This document shows positions 42,008 to 51,364 of a stretch of DNA of 64,000 nt, one piece after another. The DNA comes from Paenibacillus farraposensis (GTDB taxonomy: Bacteria > Bacillota > Bacilli > Paenibacillales > Paenibacillaceae). The stretch spans positions 62,001 through 126,000 of the forward strand of contig NZ_JAFFQR010000064.1 in the NCBI RefSeq assembly GCF_020736845.1, read 5' to 3'. The position numbers were made by a program, and so were the translations under genes. Within the stretch, counting starts at the first letter, position 1, and each line of letters opens with the position of its first letter. Below the pieces are notes generated by a model. The model worked only from the letters and a program-made list of their open reading frames with translations. It did not search any database and was not told the origin of the DNA.

Positions 42008-42841
42008 TCAGGATAGCCGGCCTTCATACACAATTTCAGCCGGTCCCGTCATATACACGTGATTGTCTTCCTCGTTCCATTCAATATCCAGATCGCCGCC
42101 CTTCAGGCTGACCATGGCACGACGGTCACTATATCCGTTCAGTACAGATGCCACAAGCGTGGCACAGGCCCCGGTTCCGCAGGCCAGCGTAGGACCGGCT
42201 CCACGTTCCCATACTCTCATCTCAATGTGATTCCGGCTTCGTACCGTCGCGAACTCCACATTGGTCTTTTTAGGAAATAGCGGATGGCTTTCCAGCTTTG
42301 GCCCCCAGACTTCCAGTTCAAAGCCAGGTGCATTTTCCACATAGATAACACAATGCGGATTGCCCATAGATACAGCTGTAAAGCGAAATCTGCTTCTCCC
42401 AGCCTCGATGGACTCCTGAATGATGCTATCCATATCCAATGTAGTTGGAATTTTCAGACCCTCCAGGATCGGCTCTCCCATGTCCACCTTTACCATACGT
42501 ACAAGCCCGCCCTCTACAGTCAGTTCTACCTGCTGCACACCTGCACCCAGCGTCTCAATCGTAATCCGCTCACGGCTGATATGCTTGCGGTCATATACAT
42601 ATTTGGCCGCACAGCGGATGGCATTCCCGCATTGCTCAGCCTCCGAACCGTCTGAATTGATGATGCGCATGCAAAAATCAGCTTTGTCTGAAGGCAGTAT
42701 ATATACCAGGCCGTCTGCACCGGCGCCAAAATGCCGGTCACACAGCCGAACAGCCAATTCTGAAGCGTCAGACGGCAATTCCTCGTATCCAAACCAAACG
42801 ATAAAATCATTACCCAAGCCGTGCATTTTTGTGAATTCCAT
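42008..42841 (-). CDS. dapF: diaminopimelate epimerase
   Basis: Converts LL- to meso-diaminopimelate for lysine and peptidoglycan cross-links. The two catalytic cysteines are in EQCGNAIRC and ACGTGACA, in the two mirror-image halves. 277 aa. ATG 42841 has GGAGGGAAGCT before it. It follows the Ca2+-ATPase gene by 108 bp. Confidence 0.96.
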   Translation of the reverse strand: MEFTKMHGLGNDFIVWFGYEELPSDASELAVRLCDRHFGAGADGLVYILPSDKADFCMRIINSDGSEAEQCGNAIRCAAKYVYDRKHISRERITIETLGAGVQQVELTVEGGLVRMVKVDMGEPILEGLKIPTTLDMDSIIQESIEAGRSRFRFTAVSMGNPHCVIYVENAPGFELEVWGPKLESHPLFPKKTNVEFATVRSRNHIEMRVWERGAGPTLACGTGACATLVASVLNGYSDRRAMVSLKGGDLDIEWNEEDNHVYMTGPAEIVYEGRLS

Positions 42842-42949
42842 AGCTTCCCTCCGCCGTTGTACCTGATCTCATGCTTCTCATGAAGCTTTAAATCATGATA
42901 GCATACTGGACTAAAGCGGGAAAGCCATGTGGTGATGCCTGCCCGGGTT

Positions 42950-45748
42950 CTAGGCCGAAAATTTCGTGCGCCCCGCCGAGAAGCGGGCATTTCCGCCATG
43001 TCGACGGTTCCGTCTGCCGCCCCATACGCTTCCGGCCCCTATCAGGAAAGTCGGAATCCCTGCGGCCACGATGGACAACGCCCATTCACGCAAGCCGAGC
43101 GGCACCGTTTTGAAAACCGGCTGCAGCACAGACACGTACATGACCACCAGCATCAGCACAATGGATGACAGCACGGCAAATACGAGATAGCTGTTTTGAA
43201 ACGGATTGCGGTGGAAAATAGACCGGGAGCTGCGGCAATCGAATACATGGATTAACTGTGCCAGCACCAGTGTGGCAAAGGCAACGGACTGCGCTTTGAC
43301 CAGTTGGCCTGCGTCATCCGGCGCGATGCGTAATGTCAGCCAGAAGGCGGCAAGCGTACATAAGCCGATCAGCAGGCCGCGACTGATGATTTTCCAGCCC
43401 AGTCGACGGGCAAAAATATTTTCCTTTGCACCGCGCGGCTTATGCTCCATGAGATCCTTTTCCGGCTGATCTACACCCAGAGCCATCGCCGGAAGACCAT
43501 CCGTCACCAGATTCACCCATAGAATCTGGATCGGAAGCAAAGGCAGCGGGAGCCCGGCCATCATCGCGAAAAACATCGTCAAAATTTCACCCACATTGGA
43601 GGCCAAGAGATAACGGATAAACTTGCGAATATTTTCGTAAATATTCCGCCCTTCCTCAATCGCCGCCACAATCGTTGAAAAATTATCGTCGCTCAGTACA
43701 AGCGCAGCGGCTTCTTTGGTTACATCGGTTCCCGTAATGCCCATAGCGATGCCGATATCCGACGCCTTGATCGCCGGTGCGTCATTCACGCCATCCCCGG
43801 TCATCGCGACGACATGTCCGCGTCTTTGCAGTGACTTGACGATCCGCAGCTTATGCTCCGGCGACACGCGCGCATACACGGAGACGGAGTCAACGACTTT
43901 ATCCAGCGCTGCATCATCTATCGTAGACAGCTGCTGTCCTGTCAGCACACGTGAGTCACGCTGAAAAATACCCAACTGCTGGGCTATGGCCTCGGCAGTT
44001 GTGCCATGATCCCCCGTGATCATCACAGTGCGAATACCCGCACGGCGGCACTTGCTAATCGCCTCGCGAACCTCGCGGCGGGGCGGATCGATCATGCCCG
44101 TCAAGCCGATAAAGATCAGCTGGGTCTCAGCCTCCTCGGTGGTAGAGACATGTTCATGGGAGCGGATATCGCGGTATGCAACGCCTAGTACACGCAGAGC
44201 CTCTGAGGCCATGCCTTCGTTGGCGGCCAGTACCTTTTGCCGCAGCGTGCCCGTCAGCGGAACGACATTTCCCTCCCATAAAATGTAGGAGCACTGGTCG
44301 AGCAGCACATCCGGCGCACCTTTGGTAAAGACAATGCGCCCTCCCTGATGGCACACAAGCACTGACATCCGCTTCCGTTCCGAATCAAAAGGAAATTCGT
44401 GTTCCCGTGTGTACAGCTCACACAATCCTTGTCGCGTGACTCCGCCCTTGGCAGCTAACGTGACAAGCGCCCCCTCCGTCGGGTCGCCCTTCAGCTCCCA
44501 GACGACGGACGGCGTCGGTTCCTTGCTCTTCTTTCGCGCGCGCAGCTCATCTATGCCGACTTGAACAATTTCCGCATTATTGCAAAGTACGCTGGCTTGT
44601 AGCAATCGGCGCAAGGATTGTTCGTTTTTAAGGTCAGCGGGAAGATCCCTGTTCATAATATGACCGTGTGGATCATACCCCTCCCCCGTAACTCCCCAGA
44701 AACGTCCGTCCAGCCACAGCTTGGTGACCGTCATTTTATTTTGGGTCAGCGTACCGGTTTTATCGGAGCAAATGACTGACGCACAGCCGAGCGTTTCAAC
44801 GGAAGGCAGCTTGCGCACAATCGCCTTGCGTTTGATCATGCGCTGTACCCCCAAAGCGAGTGCAATGGTTACAATCGCGGGCAGCCCTTCCGGTATAGCT
44901 GCCACAGCCAGACTCACGCCGGCCAGGAACATGCTCATGGCTGGCTGACCATGTAAAATGCCTGCTATGACGACGAGCACGGTTAGCGCCAGTGCTATGA
45001 TGATCAATATTTTTCCCAGCTGCTCCAATCGGTGCTGAAGCGGTGTCGCCTGTGATTCCGTATTTTCGATCAGATCTGCGATTTTGCCCATTTCGGTACT
45101 CATACCTGTACGAATAACGATACCTTGTGCTGTGCCTCTGGTCATCATCGTACCCATGAATCCAATGTTTTTCTGATCCCCGAGCGGTACCTCGTCGGCA
45201 TCAATAGGACGGCTATGCTTGCTCACCGGAACCGACTCACCGGTCAGGGCGGATTCCTCCACATCACAGCCATTCGTACTCAGCCACCTTACGTCTGCCG
45301 GAATTCGATCACCGCTTTCCAGCATAACGATATCCCCCGGCACCAGTTCTCTGGCTTGAATCTGCATCCGTTGGCCGCCGCGCAGCACCTTGGCGGTTGG
45401 CGCCGACAGCTGTCTCAAAGCCCGCAGTGAACGCTCTGCTCTAAATTCCTGTACAAAGCCAAGTATGCCGTTTAACACCACAATCGCAATAATGGTAATC
45501 GCGTCCAAATATTCACCGAGCAGGCCGGAAATCAAGGTCGCTCCCATCAGGATGAGCATCATAAAATCCTTGAACTGGTTAAGCAGCAGTAGGAACGCCG
45601 ATACACGCTTCCCCTCGCTTAGCTCATTCCATCCTGATTTTTCTCTCCGCTGTGCAAGCTGTTCCTCCGAAAGACCCTGCTTCGGGTCGACTTCCAGTCT
45701 TGCTGAAAGCTGTTCACTGCTTAATTGGTGCCAATGTGCTTGTTCCAT
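42950..45748 (-). CDS. P-type Ca2+-translocating ATPase (SERCA/PMR1-like, YloB type)
   Basis: 932-aa cation pump with the full P2A order: N-terminal cation ATPase domain, TGES actuator loop, PEGLPA in helix 4, the phosphorylated Asp in CSDKTGTLTQNKMT, KGAPD, MITGDHGTTAEAIA and MTGDGVNDAPAIKASDIGIA hinge, then the C-terminal helices (NLVTDGLPAMALG). This pattern fits Ca2+ efflux pumps such as Bacillus YloB. The frame opens at 45868; ATG 45748 with GGGAG upstream is the likely start. Divergent from rqcH, as yloB is beside yloA in Bacillus. The C-terminal tail is unusually Gly/Arg-rich (GGRRNRRHGGNARF). Confidence 0.9.
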   Translation of the reverse strand: MEQAHWHQLSSEQLSARLEVDPKQGLSEEQLAQRREKSGWNELSEGKRVSAFLLLLNQFKDFMMLILMGATLISGLLGEYLDAITIIAIVVLNGILGFVQEFRAERSLRALRQLSAPTAKVLRGGQRMQIQARELVPGDIVMLESGDRIPADVRWLSTNGCDVEESALTGESVPVSKHSRPIDADEVPLGDQKNIGFMGTMMTRGTAQGIVIRTGMSTEMGKIADLIENTESQATPLQHRLEQLGKILIIIALALTVLVVIAGILHGQPAMSMFLAGVSLAVAAIPEGLPAIVTIALALGVQRMIKRKAIVRKLPSVETLGCASVICSDKTGTLTQNKMTVTKLWLDGRFWGVTGEGYDPHGHIMNRDLPADLKNEQSLRRLLQASVLCNNAEIVQVGIDELRARKKSKEPTPSVVWELKGDPTEGALVTLAAKGGVTRQGLCELYTREHEFPFDSERKRMSVLVCHQGGRIVFTKGAPDVLLDQCSYILWEGNVVPLTGTLRQKVLAANEGMASEALRVLGVAYRDIRSHEHVSTTEEAETQLIFIGLTGMIDPPRREVREAISKCRRAGIRTVMITGDHGTTAEAIAQQLGIFQRDSRVLTGQQLSTIDDAALDKVVDSVSVYARVSPEHKLRIVKSLQRRGHVVAMTGDGVNDAPAIKASDIGIAMGITGTDVTKEAAALVLSDDNFSTIVAAIEEGRNIYENIRKFIRYLLASNVGEILTMFFAMMAGLPLPLLPIQILWVNLVTDGLPAMALGVDQPEKDLMEHKPRGAKENIFARRLGWKIISRGLLIGLCTLAAFWLTLRIAPDDAGQLVKAQSVAFATLVLAQLIHVFDCRSSRSIFHRNPFQNSYLVFAVLSSIVLMLVVMYVSVLQPVFKTVPLGLREWALSIVAAGIPTFLIGAGSVWGGRRNRRHGGNARFSAGRTKFSA

Positions 45749-45978
45749 TCTCCCCAATTCCCTCCCGGTCAGATAGTCCGTTTCCGTCGGTTGTGCGTAG
45801 GATGGCTGCCCGTTAACATATTTTGTGCCGCGAATACTGAGTAAGCTGGACAGACTTTCTAGATTCAATCTATTCGGACAGGGCCTGAAATATCACAAAG
45901 CCGCTTAAGTTTTGCCCCAAATTTATGTATCATAGTAAGAAGGCGAAAATATATTGGCTTCAAAGGAGAACATACATT

Positions 45979-47724
45979 ATGGCATTGGACGGAATCGTAA
46001 CCCGCGCAATCGTACACGAACTGCAAGGCATCCGGGGCGGGCGCATTAATAAAATACATCAGCCAAACGATCACGATATCGTGCTGAATCTGCGGGCACA
46101 GGGCGGAAGCGTAAAGCTGCTGCTGTCGGCTAATCCGACATTCCCGCGTGTACATTTTACAGAACAAAGCTTTCTCAATCCGACAGAGGCTCCTATGTTT
46201 TGCATGCTTCTTCGCAAACATTGTGAAGGAGGCATCATCGAACAGATTACCCAGATCGGCATGGAACGTATCATTCACATGGATGTGCGTCAGCGCGACG
46301 AGCTTGGCGATATTTCACTCAAGCGGATTATCATCGAACTAATGGGCAGGCACAGCAACATTATCCTGCTTGATCTGGAAACAGGCACTATTTTGGACGG
46401 CATCCATCATATTACGCCAGCTATCAGCAGCTACCGGGTTATTATGCCCGGCTTTCAATACACGGAGCCTCCCGAGCAAGACAAGCTGAACCCACTGGAA
46501 ACCGGGGAATCCGCCTTTATAGCCTCATATCACACAGCAATCGAGGCCGGAGAAGCGCCAAAACGCTGGATTGTAAATACTTTTACCGGGCTCAGTCCTC
46601 TTATTTCCGAGGAAATACTGACCCGTGTATCCGTCAAAGCTTCTCCAGACGATGATCGTGAGCTTTGGAATACATTCAGTCATCTGATGGATGACGTACG
46701 GAATCATCATTTTAAGCCAGTATCCGGTGTAAATGCACAGGATAAAGCAATATTTTCAGTCATTCCCTTGACGCTGATTCAGGGAGAACGTAAGGAATAC
46801 GTTACGGTCAGTCAATGTTTGGAAGATTTCTTCGGTGAAAAAGCGGAAAGGGATACCGTCAAGCAAAAGGTGAGTGATCTCCTGCGTTTTCTGCAAAATG
46901 AGCGGAGCAAAAATGTAAAAAAACTCGACTATCTCCAGCAGGATTTGGCCGAGGCGGAAGATGCCGATCAATTTCGCATTTACGGGGAGCTGCTGTTTGC
47001 TTCGCTGCATGAAGTTAAAAAAGGAGACAAAGAAGTGACGCTTACCAATTTTTATGATGAGGAGCAGCGTCCGTTAACGATCCCGCTCGACCCGCTACTC
47101 AGCCCATCAGATAACGCGCAGCGGTATTTTAAAAAGTACAACAAATATAAAAACAGTCTGGCTGTCATTGACGAGCAACTGAAGAAGACACACGAAGAGA
47201 TCGGCTATATGGACAATCTGCTTCAGCAGCTGGCCCATGCCTCCATGAACGACATTGAGGAAATACGTGAAGAGCTGGTACAGCAGGGCTATCTCAGAGA
47301 CCGGGCTAAAAAAGGGAAGAAAAAGAAGAAAAATGACCGCCCCACCCTACACGTGTATACGTCATCCGAAGGCATCGAGCTGCTGGTTGGCAAAAACAAT
47401 CTGCAAAATGAGTATGTCACTAACCGGCTGGCCGGACCAAATGACACCTGGCTGCATACAAAGGATATTCCGGGGTCGCACGTCGTTATTCGTGCTGAGC
47501 AATTCGGCGATGCCACGTTGGAGGAAGCGGCCCAGCTTGCCGCCTACTTCAGTCAGGCCAAACAGTCCAGCAGCGTGCCTGTAGACGCCACCCTGATTCG
47601 GCATGTGCGCAAGCCGAGCGGAGCCAAACCTGGCTTTGTCATTTATGATCATCAGCGCACGCTCTTTATTACACCGGATGAAGAGCTGGTCAAATCGCTG
47701 CCGAATCGGATCAAAAACGGCTAA
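45979..47724 (+). CDS. rqcH: RqcH (Rqc2/NEMF homologue, YloA/FbpA)
   Basis: Ribosome-associated quality-control factor that adds Ala tails to nascent chains on split 50S subunits. NFACT-N with ALDGIVTRAIVHEL and GGRINKIHQP, helix-hairpin-helix, long coiled coil (roughly 280-440, many K/E), Lys-rich linker (AKKGKKKKKNDR) and NFACT-R with DTWLHTKDIPGSHVVI. Older literature calls it fibronectin-binding protein. AAAGGAG lies 10 nt before ATG 45979; the 18 codons upstream are not needed. 581 aa. Confidence 0.94.
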   Translation: MALDGIVTRAIVHELQGIRGGRINKIHQPNDHDIVLNLRAQGGSVKLLLSANPTFPRVHFTEQSFLNPTEAPMFCMLLRKHCEGGIIEQITQIGMERIIHMDVRQRDELGDISLKRIIIELMGRHSNIILLDLETGTILDGIHHITPAISSYRVIMPGFQYTEPPEQDKLNPLETGESAFIASYHTAIEAGEAPKRWIVNTFTGLSPLISEEILTRVSVKASPDDDRELWNTFSHLMDDVRNHHFKPVSGVNAQDKAIFSVIPLTLIQGERKEYVTVSQCLEDFFGEKAERDTVKQKVSDLLRFLQNERSKNVKKLDYLQQDLAEAEDADQFRIYGELLFASLHEVKKGDKEVTLTNFYDEEQRPLTIPLDPLLSPSDNAQRYFKKYNKYKNSLAVIDEQLKKTHEEIGYMDNLLQQLAHASMNDIEEIREELVQQGYLRDRAKKGKKKKKNDRPTLHVYTSSEGIELLVGKNNLQNEYVTNRLAGPNDTWLHTKDIPGSHVVIRAEQFGDATLEEAAQLAAYFSQAKQSSSVPVDATLIRHVRKPSGAKPGFVIYDHQRTLFITPDEELVKSLPNRIKNG

Positions 47725-47747
47725 CGATCAGGAGCCTGTTAAATCTC

Positions 47748-47816
47748 AAAAAGCCCCTTGCTTGTGTAGGTTGGATTCACCTCATGTGTTTCCACCCATA
47801 AGCCAAGGGGCTTTTT
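47748..47816. terminator. bidirectional terminator between rqcH and PHP gene
   Basis: AAAAAGCCCCTTG (47748-47760) pairs perfectly with CAAGGGGCTTTTT (47804-47816), enclosing a 43-nt loop. A and T runs serve both convergent genes. Confidence 0.8.
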
Positions 47817-47818
47817 CT

Positions 47819-48685
47819 TTACTTTTGTCCAGCAGCCTGTCTTAAGGCCTGGATGACCTGATCATCCACACTCCGGTTACCCAGATCACCGTGGAAAATA
47901 ACACCTTGGCGTGCACCGTGAAAATCCGAGCCGCCCGTTGCGATAAGCCCGTAATGCGCCGCCATTGCTGCATATCGATTCTCGGCCGCGTCATCATGGT
48001 CCGAGTGTCGCACCTCCAGCCCGGCAGGCTTCGCTTGCTCTATAATGGAGCGAACCAACTCATCATCCCCGTACAAGCCCGGATGGGCTACCACAGGCGC
48101 ACCTCCCGCTTCACGAATCCAACTGATGGCCTCCGCAGGGGCTACACGGGGGACAGACACGTAACCAGGCGCTCCCTCCGCCAAATAACGATCAAATGCA
48201 TCCCGCATATCCTTCGCATATCCTTTTTGGACCAAGGTATCCGCCATATGCGGACGTCCAATGCTTTCATCCGGTGTCAGCGGCCTGCCAATTGTCGCCA
48301 TCACCTCTTCCAGCGTGATGGCCACGCCCAGGCTGCGCAATCGGCTCAGCATCAAATCATTACGGTTATCCCGTGCCTGACGGAGCTTTTCCAGCCGCTC
48401 CAAAAACACGTTATTACGATAATCCATATAATAACCGAGTATATGAATATCCTTACCGCCAGCCCGTGTACTGATCTCTACACCCGGGATAACGGTCATG
48501 CCGATACGCCGTCCCTCCTCAAGAGCTTCCTCCAGCCCAGCCACCGTATCATGATCTGTAATGGCTACGCCGGCCAGCCCTTTTTCCTTGGCCCAGCGCA
48601 CATTATCCGCAGAAGGCTGCATCCCGTCAGATGCTTGGGTATGCGTATGCAAATCATATCGTTTCAAGCCGCCCTGCTCCTTCAC
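47819..48685 (-). CDS. PHP-domain phosphoesterase (TrpH/RNase AM-like)
   Basis: Polymerase-and-histidinol-phosphatase fold with metal ligands in DLHTHTQASDG, ITDHDTV, GVEIST, AHPGLYG and GSDFHG. Close relatives hydrolyse 3',5'-nucleoside bisphosphates or short 5' RNA ends; the exact substrate is not clear. 288 aa. The GTG start overlaps the LysR stop (TAGTG) with GAGGAGGAG upstream, so the two are translationally coupled. Confidence 0.87.
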   Translation of the reverse strand: MKEQGGLKRYDLHTHTQASDGMQPSADNVRWAKEKGLAGVAITDHDTVAGLEEALEEGRRIGMTVIPGVEISTRAGGKDIHILGYYMDYRNNVFLERLEKLRQARDNRNDLMLSRLRSLGVAITLEEVMATIGRPLTPDESIGRPHMADTLVQKGYAKDMRDAFDRYLAEGAPGYVSVPRVAPAEAISWIREAGGAPVVAHPGLYGDDELVRSIIEQAKPAGLEVRHSDHDDAAENRYAAMAAHYGLIATGGSDFHGARQGVIFHGDLGNRSVDDQVIQALRQAAGQK

Positions 48686-49641
48686 TATACATTCTCCTCC
48701 TCTTTTCTCTTAGCCGGCTCGTTCACCGGGTCGCCGAATACGTCTGCCCCCTGATCGTGGCGGCGCAGGTAAGACAGAAAGGTCACCGCCGGAATCGGCA
48801 GCAGCGCTGACTTCAGGTGAATGGCATAAAATTTTCGCTTGAAGGTGAGATCTGCAATATTTACAATTTTCAGCAATCCGAGTTCAACCTCATGCTTCAC
48901 CGAAGAAGGCGAGAGCATCGTAATTCCGAGTCCAGCTTCTACCGCCGATTTGACCGCTCCGGTGCTGCCCATCTCCATCACAATGGCAAGCCGAGAAGCA
49001 TCCGCGCCACAACTTTTCAGTCCGTCCTCTATAACCTGACGTGTGCCTGATCCTTTTTCCCTGGCTATAAATGGATACTTAAACACATCGTCCAGTCCCA
49101 CTTTATTAGCCTTGGCCAGTACATGTCCAGAAGGAACAATAAGTTTCAGCTCATCCTGCATCACAGGCTCTACTACGATATCCGGGTGCTGGACCGGGGC
49201 CTCGATTAGTCCTAAATTCAACTGATGCTTTAGTATATCATCCATAATTTGAGTCGTATTCATCACATTCATCGCCATACGGATATGAGGATACTCTTGC
49301 CCAAACGGTCCCAGCATTCTTGGCACAATATACTCGCCAATCGTAAGACTGGCCCCGATATGCAATCTTCCCTCCAGCATGTGGGTAAAAGCAGACATCG
49401 CCTCGTCCGCTTCCCGGATGAGCTGCATGCTTTTTTGGGCAAAAGGCAGCAGTGTCTCCCCTGCCTCCGAAAGCTCGATTTTTTTAGTCGACCGGTGAAG
49501 CAGTTTCGTCCCGAAGTAATCTTCCAAAGCTTGAATTTGCATCGTCACGGCAGGTTGCGTCATATGCAGAGCTTGTGCAGCCGTCGAGAAGCTCCCACGC
49601 TCCGCTACCGTATAAAAGATGTGCAGCTGATGAAAGTTCAT
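48685..49641 (-). CDS. LysR-family transcriptional regulator
   Basis: N-terminal winged HTH (MNFHQLHIFYTVAERGSFST, then AAQALHMTQPAVTMQIQALE) and a periplasmic-binding-protein-like effector domain from about residue 90. The effector part (PSGHVLAKANKVGLDDVFKY) and the motif REKGSGTR resemble the CysL/YeiE-type regulators of sulfur metabolism; the ligand is uncertain. GAGGG is 8 nt before ATG 49641 (318 aa). It precedes and is coupled to the PHP gene. Confidence 0.88.
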   Translation of the reverse strand: MNFHQLHIFYTVAERGSFSTAAQALHMTQPAVTMQIQALEDYFGTKLLHRSTKKIELSEAGETLLPFAQKSMQLIREADEAMSAFTHMLEGRLHIGASLTIGEYIVPRMLGPFGQEYPHIRMAMNVMNTTQIMDDILKHQLNLGLIEAPVQHPDIVVEPVMQDELKLIVPSGHVLAKANKVGLDDVFKYPFIAREKGSGTRQVIEDGLKSCGADASRLAIVMEMGSTGAVKSAVEAGLGITMLSPSSVKHEVELGLLKIVNIADLTFKRKFYAIHLKSALLPIPAVTFLSYLRRHDQGADVFGDPVNEPAKRKEEENV

Positions 49642-49757
49642 ACTGACCGCCCTCTCCTCTCTCAAGTATCCCTATTTTAACATAAAAAAACGCCTGTCGA
49701 TGAATAACCAAGAAAACTTACCGAATTGTGGGGTTTTTCTTTCTTGCAACCTGCAAA

Positions 49758-49790
49758 AACAAAAAAAGTATGCAGCTGATACCTGCATAC
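49758..49790 (-). terminator. intrinsic terminator after the 145-aa hypothetical gene
   Basis: Minus strand GTATGCAG-GTATCAG-CTGCATAC followed by T7. Confidence 0.75.
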
Positions 49791-49862
49791 TAATACATAC
49801 ACTCGACTTATTCCCATGAGCTGATTGGCTTCTTCATCTAGAATCGTCTGCTCCGTTACCGA

Positions 49863-50300
49863 CTATTTCTGCTTGCGAGTACTTTTCATCAGTGTCATAC
49901 GCCGCGAATGACGCAACCATGAATAATAAGACTTCAAATCCCTTAATTCTATCGTCTCCGACATTCGGCCCAAAAAGGTGATGACAATCATCTTGTGAAG
50001 CGGATTCCCCGCAATATCCATCTCGCCCGGTAGCTCGCCAAATTCAGCTACGACGACCAAATCACCATCAATTAAGTATACATCCTCTTCGTTATGATAG
50101 TAGGATTCCATTCTGTTCTGCTTCAGGCATTCCCAAAGCCAGGCGGCAATATGATTCGTCTCGGACTGTTTCTGTTCTACCCGATCTAAGTAACGTGTTT
50201 TCGCATGATTTGTAATCACGATATCAGCGACTTTTTTACCGCCCATCTCTACGTAGAACGGTTCGTATGTACTCCATCGCTGCATTGCCTTGTCACGCAC
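49863..50300 (-). CDS. hypothetical protein, 145 aa
   Basis: I do not recognise this protein. It is soluble and mixed alpha/beta: HAKTRYLDRVEQKQSETNHI, then strand-rich DVYLIDGDLVVVAEFGELPG and KMIVITFLGRMSET, ending in a very basic tail (RHSRRMTLMKSTRKQK). The HAKTRYLDRV segment recalls small nuclease-like or phage-type 'HA.xR' proteins, but that is only a resemblance. GTG 50300 has GGGGAG at 9 nt; an ATG five codons in is the alternative. Own terminator. Confidence 0.6.
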   Translation of the reverse strand: MRDKAMQRWSTYEPFYVEMGGKKVADIVITNHAKTRYLDRVEQKQSETNHIAAWLWECLKQNRMESYYHNEEDVYLIDGDLVVVAEFGELPGEMDIAGNPLHKMIVITFLGRMSETIELRDLKSYYSWLRHSRRMTLMKSTRKQK

Positions 50301-50463
50301 GGGATCACTCTCCCCACCACATAGGTCTTTGTATCTACCAATATATTCATATGTTACCTCAACAGACCCGGGACTACAAGTTACAAAATTGAAGGTATTT
50401 TAAAGAATTTTTAGGACTAACAGCATTAAGTCCATTATGCAAAAGTCCTGACTTTATAAAGAA

Positions 50464-50485
50464 AAGCCAGCCCGCAGGCCGACTT
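50464..50485 (-). terminator. terminator after ylbG
   Basis: Minus-strand AAGTCGGCC-TGCG-GGCTGGCTT forms nine pairs (two G-U) and is followed by TTCTTT; a T-run also flanks it on the plus strand. Confidence 0.6.
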
Positions 50486-50519
50486 TTTTAACAAATTTCA
50501 ATTTATATACATTTGAAGA

Positions 50520-50780
50520 TTATATTTCATATTCCTTCATTTTTCCCTTATCGTCGTTATACTCTGTCCTGATCTCATTGCGGAAAGATCGTTCGACCTT
50601 GCGCACATAGGAAAGCCTGCGAATATTTTTCACGGTATCCTCTGCCCGATCCGCATTCATATAAATAACCACATAATGCATGCGCCTTGAAATGTAATGG
50701 ACATTCCCGTATTTCTCCAGATTGCGGGCAGCCTTGATATCGCTTACCCAAATGATGTACCCTGTCCGCTCGGCAAACAT
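50520..50780 (-). CDS. ylbG: YlbG-family protein (DUF2129)
   Basis: Small conserved Firmicute protein of unknown function, 86 aa. IIWVSDIKAARNLEKYGNVH then YISRRMHYVVIYMNADRAED and VRKVERSFRNEIRTEY align with Bacillus YlbG in order. GGGGAG lies 9 nt before ATG 50780; an ATG three codons earlier is also possible. It follows ylbF by 37 bp, the conserved pair. Confidence 0.88.
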   Translation of the reverse strand: MFAERTGYIIWVSDIKAARNLEKYGNVHYISRRMHYVVIYMNADRAEDTVKNIRRLSYVRKVERSFRNEIRTEYNDDKGKMKEYEI

Positions 50781-50817
50781 TCGCTTCATCTCCCCTCCAT
50801 CGCTATCATCTCTATGC

Positions 50818-51258
50818 CTATCCACAGGAGCACTTGCCCCCACTACCGCATCCACCCTTTTTCACATTTGGATCATTACTTGGGACTTTAATCGTGTCAG
50901 ACACAGAATAGGCAATCGTTTCGGACATCGCATGCAGCATATCATCCAATGCCTTTTCTGCCCGTTTGAACTCCACCACTTCCTGAAATTGTTCCAGTTC
51001 CAGTTCAACGAGCTTCACTGCATCCTTCGCTTCATGATAGTTCGGGTGAAAATGCCCAAAACGCTCTGTTTCCGCGAACAGCTCCTTTTTGGCATTCAGC
51101 TTGCGTACACACGCCTGAATAGACGGGTCCTGTTCTACACGCTGCTTCCAATATAAATAATCCGATACCTCAAGGGACCGGTTGACCATATCGCCCAATT
51201 CATAGGCGTTAATAAGCACTTCTGCCATATTGACCGTATTCAACTCGGCTACGCTCAT
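50818..51258 (-). CDS. ylbF: YlbF-family regulator (RicF)
   Basis: Helical DUF964 protein; in Bacillus YlbF (RicF) joins RicA and RicT in a Fe-S complex that promotes RNase Y-dependent mRNA maturation, and it influences competence and sporulation. MAEVLINAYELGDMVNRSLE and the helical middle are typical. The C-terminus GGCGSGGKCSCG supplies three cysteines for a cluster ligand set. 146 aa, ATG 51258. Confidence 0.9.
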   Translation of the reverse strand: MSVAELNTVNMAEVLINAYELGDMVNRSLEVSDYLYWKQRVEQDPSIQACVRKLNAKKELFAETERFGHFHPNYHEAKDAVKLVELELEQFQEVVEFKRAEKALDDMLHAMSETIAYSVSDTIKVPSNDPNVKKGGCGSGGKCSCG

Positions 51259-51364
51259 GAATGTTCATCTCACTTTATATATAGTTCTACTGGTAAAGTA
51301 GACTCATTCATCATACCACATCCTCTTTATGAGAAGAAGGTGTTTCATGCACTTCCCGGCTCCC

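Noticed and set aside
47891..48754. Plus-strand frame of 287 codons opposite the PHP gene
   Set aside because: The minus strand carries complete metal-binding motifs and translational coupling to the LysR gene; the plus frame is its shadow.
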